In this document: positions 11,214-23,300 of the stretch, piece after piece | Numbering within the stretch: the stretch's first letter is position 1 | How the letters are laid out: each line of letters opens with the position of its first letter | Assembly: GCF_019320115.1 (NCBI RefSeq) | Contig: NC_089584.1 | Location: 76,756,791 to 76,820,790 of the forward strand | Length of the DNA: 64,000 bases | Direction of reading: 5' to 3' | Source: Miscanthus floridulus | Taxonomy: Eukaryota > Streptophyta > Magnoliopsida > Poales > Poaceae | The notes under the pieces: generated by a model | What the model saw: the letters and a program-made list of their open reading frames with translations, nothing else | What the model was told of the DNA's origin: nothing | Databases searched by the model: none | Translations under genes and position numbers: made by a program

Positions 11214-11907
11214 AAAAGCATGGGAACACTCCTTTGTTGTGCATGCCCTTGAGGGCAAGTAGAGACTGTTGATTCGTTGGCAACGTGCGAGCTAATATGG
11301 TGTTTAGCTAGCTATTTCGACAAGAAGGGTAAGGGGTGATGGCGTCCCCGTTTGTAAACAGCGAATGGTACAATATGTATATGTTAGAATATTAGAATTA
11401 AATTTCATTTCAATTTCAGTCCCATACTCTTTAAAAGTGCCCTTACCAAGCCCAAGCTCTATTACACCACGATGCCAATATTCACTCCATTCTCCATTCA
11501 CAAATTATGTTTCTTCCTCATCTTTTTGATAACACACATTTGATTCCGTTATTAAAACAGCACTCACCGAGATTTCAGCTTACCAGCAAGCAACGAGCCT
11601 ATAATAAAGCTCTAAAGTGGATGGTTACTGCCATGTAACCTCAGACGAGTGGAAAACACAGTGATTTCTGATTTATTATATTATTATTCACCTCAAGCAG
11701 TGGAACACAGAATAGACTACAAAACAGACGGACTCTTGACACCTATCGGTCTCAGTACTTGTTTGGCTTTTTAGAGGCCCCTCAATTCTACGTGTAAGAA
11801 AGATGTATACTTGGAAAAATTACATCAATGTTCAATGAACATGGAAGGGATTCCACATGGAAAATTGTGTGTATTCCTCACTAGTACAAGCATAGTTGTA
11901 AATAACC
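11214..11907. other. Intergenic region between convergent genes
   Basis: This is the shared 3' region between the plus-strand B3-like gene and the minus-strand Yip1 gene. It is AT-rich and I recognise no gene, element or RNA in it. Confidence 0.5.
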
Positions 11908-14468
11908 CTATACAGTTATCGTGAAGAAATAGAGTTTCAGCAAAACAGCAAGCCCCAACTGCAACAAGAATATCCCTGCAACGATCAGGAACCATCGCTC
12001 ACCAGAATTTACAATGTGCGCACGGAGATTTACAGCAACGAAGGTGGCAGACATGAAACCAGCAACACCAGCAATCACCCATCTGAATATTTCTATTGGC
12101 ACAATAGACAGAAGCTGTCACACAAAAGGAGAAAGAACTTTCAGTCAACTTCAAATGCTAAAGCAGTGTACAAATACTCCAAATCATTTGAACAGGTAAT
12201 ATACTGGTATTTTGTCAACAGAGAATCAGTAAATGACAGATATAGCTTATATGGAAGTAAAAATAGTAACTGTTTTTTTTTTCATTTTGACAGTTGATCC
12301 ATAGAAAAGTATTTGACCATATGAAACCAGTATCACTAGATTCATACATGAAGCCTACTAACATAGTACACAACTATATGGCTTGTAAAACCATGTAACT
12401 ACTCCCTCTGTTCTAAATTATAAGACGTTTTGACTTTTCTAGATACATTGCTCTTGCTATGCATCTAGACATAGTGTACATCTAAATGCATAGCAAAAGC
12501 TACATATCTAGAAAAGCCAAAACGTCTTATAATTTGGAATGGAGGGAGTAGTAAAAAGGGTACCTAGCAAACAAATTATATTGGTAAATGGTGGTAGTAA
12601 TGACCCTTGGAATTAATTGGTTTCATTTTTTTATTTTTATACAAAATCAGTGAAAATTCTTTAAACTCAAGCTTGCTGATGCTTTACAGGCGTTAGAATT
12701 CAGTGAACATTTCCAGTAGAAAAGGCTAAATTTCAAGCAACTTTAACAATAGGCCATAGTGGCACAATTGTAAACTAATAGAATTGTAGTTCCTAAGTAT
12801 ATGTGCAATTTAGTAAGAACCTTACCGATGCTGGAATGAAGATGAACAGAGAGTATCCATATAGGCACCACAATTGCACCAGACCAGCAGGTGCTGAGAA
12901 GTACTTGAGAATAACATATAAAAGAAGAGGAACAAATGTCACGTAGCCATAGAATAAGCCAGCAGACCAGGTAACCAAGTTGATATCATAGTTCCATTCC
13001 TTCTTGTGCCATTTGTGGGATAGGTAGGTGACAAAAGTAGCAATAGATGCAGCAACAAAAATCAGGGTGGTGCATGTCCAAAAGGGCCCATACCTACAGA
13101 ATACAAAATGAAACAGAAGGCATAGCAGATCAGTAGCAAATTACAAAGAATTAATCATTCAGACAAATATAAAATCTTCCAGGTGACTCACATTCACCAA
13201 GTTCTCTGTACTGTTATCCCATTGTTAGTTACGAAGTTATTAAACTCTCGTTCATATGTCCTAAATTGAAATGGTTGATAGTCGAATTGTTCTTTTCAGA
13301 AAGAAGCATTCAATGCAACTTCACAGGCATATTCTACTTTGATGTAGATCCACTACAGGCAATCATACACAACATTGAGGAACAACAATTTGATTGCAAA
13401 CGAACATAATTCCTTCAAAAGGATACCATAAATTTGTATTTCAACCCAATAGCAAGTGTAAATACTAATAGCTAGTTGACACTTGTTATTTGCTGAATAA
13501 ACTCTACAGAAACTCCCGTAGAAAGGGCTCTGACATTGCAGCCATCTTAAAATCTTAAAACAAACTCAAAGAAAAATATCAGCAATCTTCAATGGTAGAC
13601 AAAAATAATTGTTCTAAGGATCAGTTCAACCAAAAACCAACAGATCCCGCTCAAAGAGAAACTATGTATTTGGAACAACCCAGCTATCAGTGTGCAGAAC
13701 CAGAGATGTGAATGCGCAAAACTACATAACCAACACCTTCCAGCCAAAGCAAACACACCCACATTCACACCGACGGGCAACATATTAGCTAAAGCTCACA
13801 ATGATCTATCGTGTCTGCTACCTAAGGCAACATGTTTCAGTAATGCAGCAAAACTGAGCTATACTATGTTCTCTGAGAGGGGAACTGGTTGAAAAGCATA
13901 CAGGTCAGGGTTCTCGGAGGTCTTCTCGGTAAATGTGCCGCGGAAGGGGAAGACGGACTCCCAGATCCTCTCGACGACGTCGGAAGTGTCAACATCGAAG
14001 TAGGGCTTGTACGCCGCCACGGAGAACATGCGGAACCAGCCGCCCTGCGCGGCATCATCCGACCCGGCACTGCCACCGCTTCCGGTTCCTCCCCCCTTGG
14101 ACAAGAAGGTGTCTGCGCGAAAGAGCCACCGCGGCCAGGTCAGTGAGTCGGATCCGAAGAGAAACGTGAAGAACACGGGAGCAGAGGCCGCGAGATCTGA
14201 CCGTCGGCGTCGGTGGGCGGGCGGTAGGCGCCAGCGATCTTGCCCCTGGCCTCGGACGGCGGGAAGGTCTGGAGGTTGGAGTCGGCGAACCTGATGGCCG
14301 GCGGATCTGTCCCCGTGGCCGCCTGCGTGGTGTGGCAAGAGAGAGAGAGTGAGGCCGGCTGTGTGCCGCGCGAGAGGAGGTAGACTGGCAGAAAGGGCGG
14401 TTGCATACCGGGACGGATCCGGAGGCCTTGGGGTCGTCGAGGGCGGAGTACCCACCGCCGGACATCAT
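11908..14468 (-). CDS. Yip1-domain family membrane-trafficking protein, five exons
   Basis: Coding exons on the minus strand are 14409-14468, 14202-14322, 13902-14112, 12826-13093 and 11908-12114. All introns are GT-AG and the phases join to 867 nt (288 aa), the usual length for plant Yip1 proteins. The product starts MMSGGGYSALDDPKASGSVP, has a cytosolic Gly/Asp-rich N-terminus, then YFDVDTSDVVERIW and the NPDLYGPFW junction typical of the family. A multi-span membrane domain follows, including SAGLFYGYVTFVPLLLYVIL, LWCLYGYSLFIFIPAS and a C-terminal RWVIAGVAGFMSATFVAVNL segment. Yip1 proteins sit in ER/Golgi membranes and work with Rab GTPases in vesicle transport; that role is assigned by family. 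Intron 4 holds a Stowaway MITE. No defect is visible, so the gene looks intact. Confidence 0.9.
12402..12548. mobile_element. Stowaway MITE in a Yip1 intron
   Basis: A 147-bp element begins CTCCCTCTGTTCTAAATTAT and ends with the inverse (ATAATTTGGAATGGAGGGAG). It is flanked by TA on both sides, the Stowaway/Tc1-mariner target. The inverted repeat extends over most of the length, so it can fold as one long hairpin. It lies in intron 4, and a sister copy lies at 24117. Confidence 0.9.
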
Positions 14469-14689
14469 CTTCGCCGGCCCACGGCAGACGGCGGGGACGG
14501 AGCTGTGCTTCGCGGCGAGTCAGGCCGGCCGCGTGGAGAGGGGGAGAGCGGATGATGGTTTATGCGGTATCTGGCTGCGGCTTCCGCTTCTCGTTGGATC
14601 GTACCCAACCGGGCCCACTTGGCTCGCTCCGTTTACGTGAACCGTGTCGGCGCGGGCGGTTGCTTACGGCAGATGAAATTGCTCACCGT

Positions 14690-14935
14690 CATGTTGCTCT
14701 AGGGCAGAAATTAGATTAAACTAAGCTAAAAAAGAAATTAGATTAAACTAGATAGACAAAATCATACCTTTTCGTTTCTTTCGTGCAAGCCATGTGTTTT
14801 TTCCAAATCAAAACTCATGCATACATACGCGCACCATCTAACTCCTATATATAAATATAGGTACATCTTATGTTGCTCTAAGCAGAAACTAGATTGACAA
14901 AATCATACTCTTTCGGTTCTTTCATGCAAGCCAAT
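14690..14935. repeat. Local direct duplication upstream of the Yip1 gene
   Basis: The block ATGTTGCTCTAGGGCAGAAA, then a GACAAAATCATACC..TTTCG..TTCTTTC.TGCAAGCCA stretch, occurs at about 14690-14792 and again, shortened and diverged, at about 14871-14935. The first copy also contains a small internal repeat (AAATTAGATTAAACTA twice). No coding content is seen. Confidence 0.6.
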
Positions 14936-15131
14936 TTTTTTTATAGAGTTACATCATGTTTCAATAACTTGCATAAGAGCGTCTTCAACAGATAATTCCT
15001 AGCTACCCATTTGCATATGTGGAGGAGAGAGAGGTGGCAGAAAACTGACCGCCAGCGAGAAGCTCATCGCTCAGCAGCAACGGATTTCCATAAACTTCAC
15101 TGTTTCTGCCCTCCTAGTTCACATCCCTGAG

Positions 15132-15372
15132 CACGTGTTTAGTTCCAACCCAAAATCCCAAAAAGTGCTACAGTACCCATCACATCGAATCTTGCGATAC
15201 GTGCATGGAGCATTAAATATAGACGAAAAAAACAGCTAATTGCACAGTTTGGTTGGAAATTACGAGACAAACGTTTTGAGCCTAATTAGTCCATGATTGA
15301 ACACTAATTGCCAAATAAAAACGAAAGTGCTACAGTAGCCCAAATTCTCAAATCCATCCAACTAAACACGCG
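15132..15372. mobile_element. MITE (GTTTAGTTCC-type termini)
   Basis: Ends CACGTGTTTAGTTCCAA and CCAACTAAACACGCG are inverted partners, about 240 bp apart. Internal blocks such as GCATGGAGCATTAAATATAG, AATTGCACAGTTTGGTTGG, TTAGTCCATGATTG and GAAAGTGCTACAGTA are those of a very abundant grass MITE family. Non-coding. Confidence 0.75.
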
Positions 15373-15544
15373 TTGAACTGTGCGGTTACATATTTGTTTA
15401 TTCTTTTCAGTCCTACTCCTCGCCTGCCAATTTCACAGGGCCGTTGGGGAAGCCCTAATAAGATGATTTGCTTTCGAAGACTACCAACTCTGTAATTTAA
15501 AATTGTTTGTGCAAAATCAAGGGTATTAAATGTGGAAGGACATT

Positions 15545-15668
15545 GGGTGTTCGGCTAGTATAGTCATGGCTTGTTTCAACTCGTTTCAGCTTATTCTCTC
15601 TCACAGAATACTATTTAATCATCCAAAACCAGCCGAATCCACTGTTCATCGGATCAGCCGAACACGCC
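15545..15668. mobile_element. Small MITE with GTGTTCGGCT termini
   Basis: GGGTGTTCGGCT at the left pairs with AGCCGAACACGCC at the right, enclosing about 124 bp. The interior also contains near-symmetric CAGCTTATTCTCTCTCAC-type sequence found in related small grass MITEs. Confidence 0.6.
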
Positions 15669-15703
15669 GTTGTTGGACTGGACGACACCTTTCTGAAAGT
15701 TTC

Positions 15704-15821
15704 AGCCTGTTTGCTTGTTAGTTTCAGCCAGGGCTTATCAGTCAACCAACAGGTGTTTTTCCTCTCACAACAAACCAGTACCAATCGGATTTATCAGCCC
15801 AGAAACCAACAAACAAAGAGA
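15704..15821. mobile_element. Small MITE with TTTGCTTGTT termini
   Basis: The left part (TTTGCTTGTTAGTTTCAGCC, then GGGCTTATCAG) is the inverse of the right part (TTATCAGCCCAGAAACCAAC, then AAACAAA). It lies directly after another small MITE and shares TTTTTCTCTCACA-type interior sequence with the element at 16803. Confidence 0.55.
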
Positions 15822-15974
15822 GCCTTTATTATCCTGACCTCTTTAAAAATGCCTGCCAAGCCGCATGCTCTGATGGCAAAGCTATATGATGAGGGACTGA
15901 AATATGTTTCAGTTTCAGGAGTTTTTGGGGGGCAGTGAAGTAGAGCAACTGAACATTCTAAGAACAACTTTGTA

Positions 15975-16345
15975 TGTTTGGATTAGAGGAATTTCATAGG
16001 AATTTCAAAGGAATCAAATTCCTATGTTTTACTTAGATCACGTGCTGTTTGGATTGGAGGAATGAAGTTTTCCTTTCCTATGGAAAGCCTTGCTTTTCTT
16101 CATGAAATGGAGGAAATAAAACATCCACTCTGACCTCTTAGAAAATTTTCCTATATGTGAATGGAGAGATGAGCAGCCTTTGTTTACTAGAATGGAGAAA
16201 TAAACATGCTCTTATATCACTATGTTCCAAACACCCATTCCGATAAAATTTGTGTGTTTTTCAACACTCAATTCTTATTCCTTTGTTTTGTTTATTTTCT
16301 CGGTTCCCTTTATATTCTTCCTTTCCAAACAGGCCCCCTTGATGG
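15975..16345. mobile_element. MITE-like element, diverged
   Basis: The segment opens TATGTTTGGATTAGAGGAAT, has internal repeats of the same kind (GTTTGGATTGGAGGAATGAAG), and closes with CCTTTCCAAACAGGCCCCCTT, the inverse of a GTTTGG-type terminus. Exact borders and superfamily cannot be fixed. Non-coding. Confidence 0.4.
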
Positions 16346-16699
16346 TTGGAAAGGCAGCAAATTTTGATGCTTATGTGGTGGGGCTGAAAGCAACGATCAT
16401 ATCATTTTTAATTGTGCCATGTCTCAATTTTTGTGGAGCTGCTTATCATCCGACGGCATCATGGCTTCCCAACTTCATCAACTGATCTGTGGGCAAGTTG
16501 GTAGTCTCTCGGCCTTTTTGTTTTCTGCAGGCTTTGCTTGGCGTCTGACATTGGCGAGATTTCAGATTTGATTCTCTTGTATAATAGGATATTTTGTTCT
16601 TGCTCTCTTTCGTTAGCTGGCATCCCCAGCATATAAAACTTAAATAACCCTTTATTGTTTGTTTTCTAGAAAAGCAGAATTATCGTCTTCTAAAACCAT

Positions 16700-16945
16700 C
16701 AAGGGTGCTAATTGTCTTATGCTCAGAACGTTTCCGACTGGATCAACCCTGATGGCAACAGACGCGGTGCTAATTGTCTTATGATCAGAACGTTTCCGAC
16801 TGAGCCTGTTCGCTTGCTCGTAAACGATCGTAAATTTCCAGCCAGGAACAGTATTTTTCTCTCACACCAAACCAGCCAGCAGTAAATAATCCACGATACG
16901 ACCTCCCGAACAGGCTGCCAACCCTGAGGGCAACAGACGCCGGTG
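16700..16945. repeat. Tandem duplication, second copy interrupted by a MITE
   Basis: GGTGCTAATTGTCTTATG, CAGAACGTTTCCGACTG and AACCCTGATGGCAACAGACG occur in order at about 16706-16765. The same order recurs from about 16767, but there a MITE (16803-16916) separates CGACTG from AACCCTGAGGGCAACAGACG. The uninterrupted first copy therefore shows the empty site. Confidence 0.75.
16803..16916. mobile_element. Short MITE with AGCCTGTTCG termini
   Basis: AGCCTGTTCG at the left and CGAACAGGCT at the right are perfect inverted repeats around 114 bp. Its insertion is proven by the uninterrupted tandem copy just upstream. Confidence 0.8.
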
Positions 16946-17311
16946 TATCAGGGCAGCTATGTTCTACCCCATGACTCAAACGAGTCATTGGTACGTTCTA
17001 GTACATGACAGGGCGGCAAGTAGAGTGGCAGCACATCAAAATACACTCCACAGGCAATCGAACAGAACGATGCTCTAAAACTGGACCCAAGTGTTTTATC
17101 CCTCCAGTACTCATGCACAATTCACAGGGCATGCCGGAAAGAAAGAAAGAAAAGAAATTAACGAGCTCTAAAAGAGCAAAAATTGGTTCAGGATAATAAA
17201 TGTAGAAATGACAGTTAATCGTCCCGTAGACAGTAGACTATTCTTTCTCCAGAGGTGTGTGTTTGGTCACTAGCTACTATGCAGGTGCCCTCTCGGCCTG
17301 ATAAATAGGCG

Positions 17312-20300
17312 TCATTTTGTAAAAGCCAATTCACAGGCAAGGGCAATGTGATCGCTTCCCCATTTCTGTGAAACAAACATAAACTGGCTGGATTAGCATG
17401 CATCGATACAGCAATTGGTTGATTTGGTTCATTAAACACAAAAGAATAAAAGAAATATGGATCTGTACCTTGGTCGGGAACCCAATTGTTTGTTTCAAAA
17501 TCTCTTTCGGAAATGTATCCAAGACTTGAACAGTATGCAGACCTTCCGAGGCCCTAAATTATAACACGATTGCCAAATTAGATTGCTGAATGCTCAGGTG
17601 TTACATTGCATTAGCTTCAGAAGGATAGTTGCTTACCATATGTAGTCTACTGTTCCCATGAATTTTCTGTTGTAGCTTGTCACTAGTGGTTCCTTGCTGG
17701 CATCTTTTGTTCCTTCAAAATCCTGTTTGAATAGTTACCAATAGGAACCATTTGCGTTCTGTGGGTACTGAAATCTTATCCAGTTCTACAATAACATTAA
17801 CTAAAAGGAAACTAGTACATGTTCTAATAAATTTAAAAAACAGCACAAACTTAAATGGTTGAAAATAAAATGTTGAAAATGCAGACAAAATAAAAGGAAA
17901 AAAGATTGTACTTGCCTCCACGTCAGTATATACACTCCTTAATTTCAAACTGTGTTCCATGAAAGTGCATTCATCCTTCCCAGTGGCAGCTTTTATTTCT
18001 TCTGGTGTCCACCTGTACGGATCATGATAGTAATACCCTTCATTCAATGTAACCTGCTGAGAAGATGGTGAACTATCTGAAGTTTCTGGAAGCTGATCTT
18101 CCTCTTCAAGTAAGTGACCATTACCACCAGATAACTCTTCAAAGAAGGAAGGGTCAGAGTTCACATCTGTACAGGTAACTTCATCAGTTGCTGTATCATC
18201 TTCAAAAGCATGAGCATTGTTTTCAGGCTCATCTCTACAAGAGACTGAATGGCTCTTTACCACTTCAGCAGAACACTGATCGATACATGCATCTGAAACA
18301 GCACCATTTGGTTGATGTACTGGTTCTACTCCAGTACTAGTTTCTCCTTCTAGCTTCACATTACTCATCTGGTGAATGGCATCAGTGACATTCTCAGAAC
18401 CATTGAAATGAGATGACTCTGGTTCATTAGTTGCACAATTCTCTTCAGCAGACAACATGGATTCAATGGTATTTTCCTTTTCATGAGGCTTATCTTGTGA
18501 GACAGTAAACAGTTGATCTGTAAGTTCTTCTGAAATCACATCACCAGCCAAGTTGTCTGACGAAAGCAGCTGACTGCTATCAATTATTTCATACGAACCT
18601 GACCTAAGGATCTCAGTACAAACTGTAGCTGGAGCAGACGGAGCATCTGCAAAGTCAGGTCCTTCTCCAGATTCAGTTTTGATCCCTCCAGGAGACCCTT
18701 CACTGGATTTGTCAGTGGGTTTACACTCTTTGTCAGCATCAAAAGAACAGGCACTCTTTACAGTACCTTCCAAACAGTTCAATAATCCTTGCTCGTCGAG
18801 CTTAGAAGAGCCTGAACAAGGTACATTATTGCCACAACAGTAACTTGATTTGGAGTCAAAGAGAGACTCTGAAGAGGTATCAGTTAAAACAGGTTCTCTT
18901 CCATCAGGGGAAGAATTCTCCACCAACTTTGTTGTTTCAGTTTGAGGCTTACAATCATTTAGAAGAGTTACGTTTCCCTCTCTATTGTTGGTTGGATAAA
19001 AAGGTGGATGGGATCTGTCACAAATAGAAAGCAACCAATGAATTGCACATCTATGTAACATTAGAAAAAGACAGGTTACAAATATGTAGGAAGAGATTGG
19101 CCAAAAACAAATACTAAACAATTCCAAGAAGCAGAAGATTCACCGAGATATATTAGGGCCAGTATATAGCCCCTGTGAACTACCACCAGTTTGCTGTCCA
19201 GATATAGTATTTTTCGCAAGGTCAGACAAATTCAACTGCACAATTTGGAAGTTTTATGTAAGTTTCAGCTCCATGAAATCAGTGACACTAATGGGTTGAA
19301 GAGAGAAAAAAACATTACCTTTTGCTCCAACATAAACTTGTACAGTGGACTCTGAATAAAAAAGAAATGAGATAGACATTAAATACCTCGTTTGTGTTAA
19401 TCATTATCCCAACAGCATGACAAAAACAGTAAATTACCACATAATCTTGAATAGATAAATAGAGATCCATACAACAACGTTACCTTGGGTGTAGAGTTGA
19501 AATCTCCACAAAGTATCACTGGAGCATTATTCCACATCTTAGATAGAGTGTAAGCTTTATCCAGAAGTGTCCTGACCTGTAGGACCATAAAATCAGAAAT
19601 GCAATATTAAGGTGATTAGTAAATGGTCAAGAATGCAGAGGAAGGAGAAAAGACACTACAAAGAATATAGAAATGATGCCAAGAAAGCATAAACCATCAT
19701 GTATAAAGGTATACATCATCTCTATTTTGTACTGAATAGCAAATAACAAAATAAATCGACTAGGGGAAGAGACGTCCACCCTAGCATTTTAATAGGTACA
19801 AGGTGAGAATAAAGATGTCCACCCTCACTAGCCAACTCATCTCAGGGAGATTCTCAACATGTAAAAAATAATAAATAACAAATAATGTTGTTTTTTGTTT
19901 AGCACAGATGATGCTCAACATGCTAAGAAGTAATAATGTCATTTTTTGTTTAGCATATAACAAAATGATATTATTACTTGTTAGCATGTTGGACATATGC
20001 AGCAACTCCATTTCTTTTATGCTCAAATTGAGTAAATATATATAGTGTTCTTGATTCTAATACAACAATAACAACATAGCCTTTCAGTCCCAAGCAAGTT
20101 GGGGTAGACTAGAGTTGAAACCCACCAAAAACCCCAAGTCACGGTTCAGTCACTTCAATAGGTGCTTTCCAAGTACTCCTATTCAAACATAGATCTGTAG
20201 GTATATCCCAAGCTTTCAAATATCTTTTTATTGTCTCCCCCATGTCAATTTTGGTCTTCCCCTACCTTTCCTCATATTATTAGCTTGGCTTAGGACTCCA

Positions 20301-23300
20301 CAATGTACTGGTGCCTCTGGAGGTCTCCTTTGGACATGGCCAAACCACCTCAACCGATGTTGGACAAGCTTTTCTTCAATTGGTGCTACCTCTAGGCGAT
20401 CACGTATATCATCGTTCCGAACTCGGTCCATTCTTGTGTGACCGTAAATCCATCGCAACATACGCATTTCTGCAATACTCAGTTGTTGAACATGTCGAAT
20501 CTTTGTAGGCCAACATTCTACTCCATACAACATAGCCGGTCTAATCGCCGTTCCATAGAACTTGCCTTTTAGCTTTTGTGGTACCCTCTTGTCACAGAGA
20601 ATGCCAGAAGCTTGTCGCCACTTGATCCACCCTGCTTTGATTCTATGGCTAACGTCCGTATCAATATCTCCATCCCAGATACCGAAAGGTATTCTTCTTA
20701 GGCACTACTTGACCTTCCATACTCACATCTCCCTCCTCCTGTACAACTCCGCCAAAGTCGCATCTCATGTATTCGGTTTTAGTTCTGCTCAATCTAAAAC
20801 ATTTAGACTCAAGGGTCTGCCGTCATAACTCTAGTTTCATATTTACTCCCGCCTGGCTTTCGTCCACTAGCACTACATCATCAGCAAACAACATACACCA
20901 AGGGATATCCCCTTGTATGTTCCTGATAACCTCATCCATTAACAAGACAAAGAGATACGGGCTTAAAGCTGATCCTTGATGAAGTCCAATTTTAATCGCG
21001 AAGTAACATGTGTTACCATCGTTTGTTCGAACACTAGTCACAACATTGTTGTACATGTCCTTGATAAGGGCCACGTACTTTGATAGGACTTTTATGTTTG
21101 TCCAAAGACCACCACATAACATTTCCTGGTATCTTGTCATAAGTCCTTCTCCAAGTCAATGAAAACCAAGTAGAGGTCCTTGTTCTGCTCTCTAAACCGC
21201 TCCATAACCTGTCTTATTAAGAAAATTGCTTCTGTGGTTGATCTTCCGGCATGAAACCAAATTGGTTTGTTGATATCTGCGTCGTTCCTCGGAGGCGCTG
21301 CTCGATGACTCTCCCATAACTTCATAGTGTGGCTCATCAACTTAATTCTCCGATAGTTAGTACAACTTTGGATATCTCCCTTGTTCTTGTAGATTGGTAC
21401 CAATATGCTTCTTCTCCACTCCTCAGGCATCTTGTTCGATCGAAAGATATTGTTGAACATTTTGGTTAGCCATACTATAGCTATATCCCCGAGACATCTC
21501 CACACCTTGATTGGGATACCATCAGGGCCCATCGCTTTGCCCCCTTTCATCCTTTTCAAGGCTTCTCTGACCTCCGATTCTTGAATCCTCCGCACAAAGC
21601 GCCTGTTAGTGTCATCAAACGAGTCGTCCAGCTGAATGGTGTTCTCGTTCTCACCATTGAACAATTTATCCAAATACTCTTATCATCTATGTCTGATCTC
21701 ATCCTCCTTCACCAAGAGCTGCTCCCTCTCATCCTTTATGCACTTGACTTGGTTGAAGTCCCTTGTCTTCCTATCGCGAGCCCTAGCCATCCTATAAATG
21801 TCCTTCTCTCCTTCCTTCGTACTCAAACGTCGGTAAAGATCCTCATAGGCTCGCCCCTTTGCCTCACTCACCGCTCGTTTTGCAGTCTTCTTTGCCACCT
21901 TATACTTCTCTATGTTGTTTGCACACATGTCATGATACAAGCGCTTATAGCACTCCTTTTTCTTAATAGCCTTTTGCACATCTTCATTCCACCACCAAGT
22001 GTCCTTTCGAGTCGCATCCGCTCCCTTTGGTCACTTCAAGCACCTCTGAAGCAACCTTCCGAATGTATGTTTCCATCTTCTCCCACATGTTGTTTGCATC
22101 CCCTTCATCATTCTAAGGGCCCTCTTCAATGACCTTTTCCTTAAAGACCTTTGATGCCTCCCCTTCTAATTTCCACCACTTCGTTCTAGCAACCCTAGCT
22201 TGTTTGTTCCCACGACCTTGCACCAGAAAGCGGAGTGGAGATACCTGGAGACATCAAAGGCGCCCCACTATGCCTGAGGACATCAAAGGCGCCCCACCAT
22301 AGGCGGAGTTTTCTTGATTCTAATACAAACAATAATAATCAGGCCAAGCAGCTAAGACAGGTAACAATGAGCACGCTATATATATGTTTCAATTAAAACA
22401 GGAAGTCAAATGCACGAAAAGAACCACATCAAACAGCAACGTACCTGACCAAGTTTGATGTCCCCTCTCTTCGGATTATATAGAACATGAATATTACATA
22501 TAACCACTTGTTTAGCTTGTTGCGGATGGTTAGAGCTGTTAGACAAGAAAAAAAGAATAACATGGATAAATAGCATGATAGTGTTTTCTAATATAAAAAA
22601 GACTATGACACACATGATACAGTAACTACACACAACTCAGGATCACCGAGGATACAGACAAACGCAGGATAATTGTATCACAACTATAATTGCAATTACA
22701 TCACCTTTACAGTAAGAACCAGTCATTCTAGAGCGTCAAAACTTCTCGAAGCTGTGAACCAGATTGACTATGATAGCATTGTACCTCCAAACTGAATATT
22801 AGGGATAACAGTTATCTAAAAAAGAAACTGATTTCCAAGGGAGCAAATAAGGATGGCAAAATAATCTTTCCATTCAGCTCCAGCATAAGCATAACCCTCA
22901 TTTGTGATTCAATCCGTTCATAGCAATCATGTTGTATTGGGCCATGCAGATACCACGATGTGCATTGTTGACTTTTTCATCCGTTCATTAGTTCAGAAAA
23001 GGCTTCCGTGCAATCTTCAGATCAGAAAGATAGAAGCAGCAGTAGACATGAAGCTCTCGACCTCATGAGGAAGGGCAAGGCTAGATCATTGATGATAGCA
23101 CCAGCAATTGAAGTTGGATTTATGCTGGTGGATATTAAGCTATTAGCAGCACTTGCATCAGTTTATACTATAATTTGTTTGGGCTAAACTATTGGGTCGA
23201 TGAGGATGTCCATATTTAACCCTTGAATCGGGAGTTAGTTTTAATCCTTTTTCGTCTCTCAAGGGAGTAAACAGTAGCCTAAAATTTCTTTAAAATAAGG

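Noticed and set aside
12016..12297. Plus-strand frame opposite the last Yip1 exon
   Set aside because: It extends from antisense of a confirmed coding exon into intron sequence and lacks any domain.
15711..15938. Short plus-strand frame ending in KYVSVSGVFGGQ
   Set aside because: It crosses a MITE end and a short unidentified stretch, and nothing supports translation.
21581..22132. Plus-strand 183-codon frame across the LINE
   Set aside because: It runs antisense to recognisable RT sequence and shows no family resemblance.
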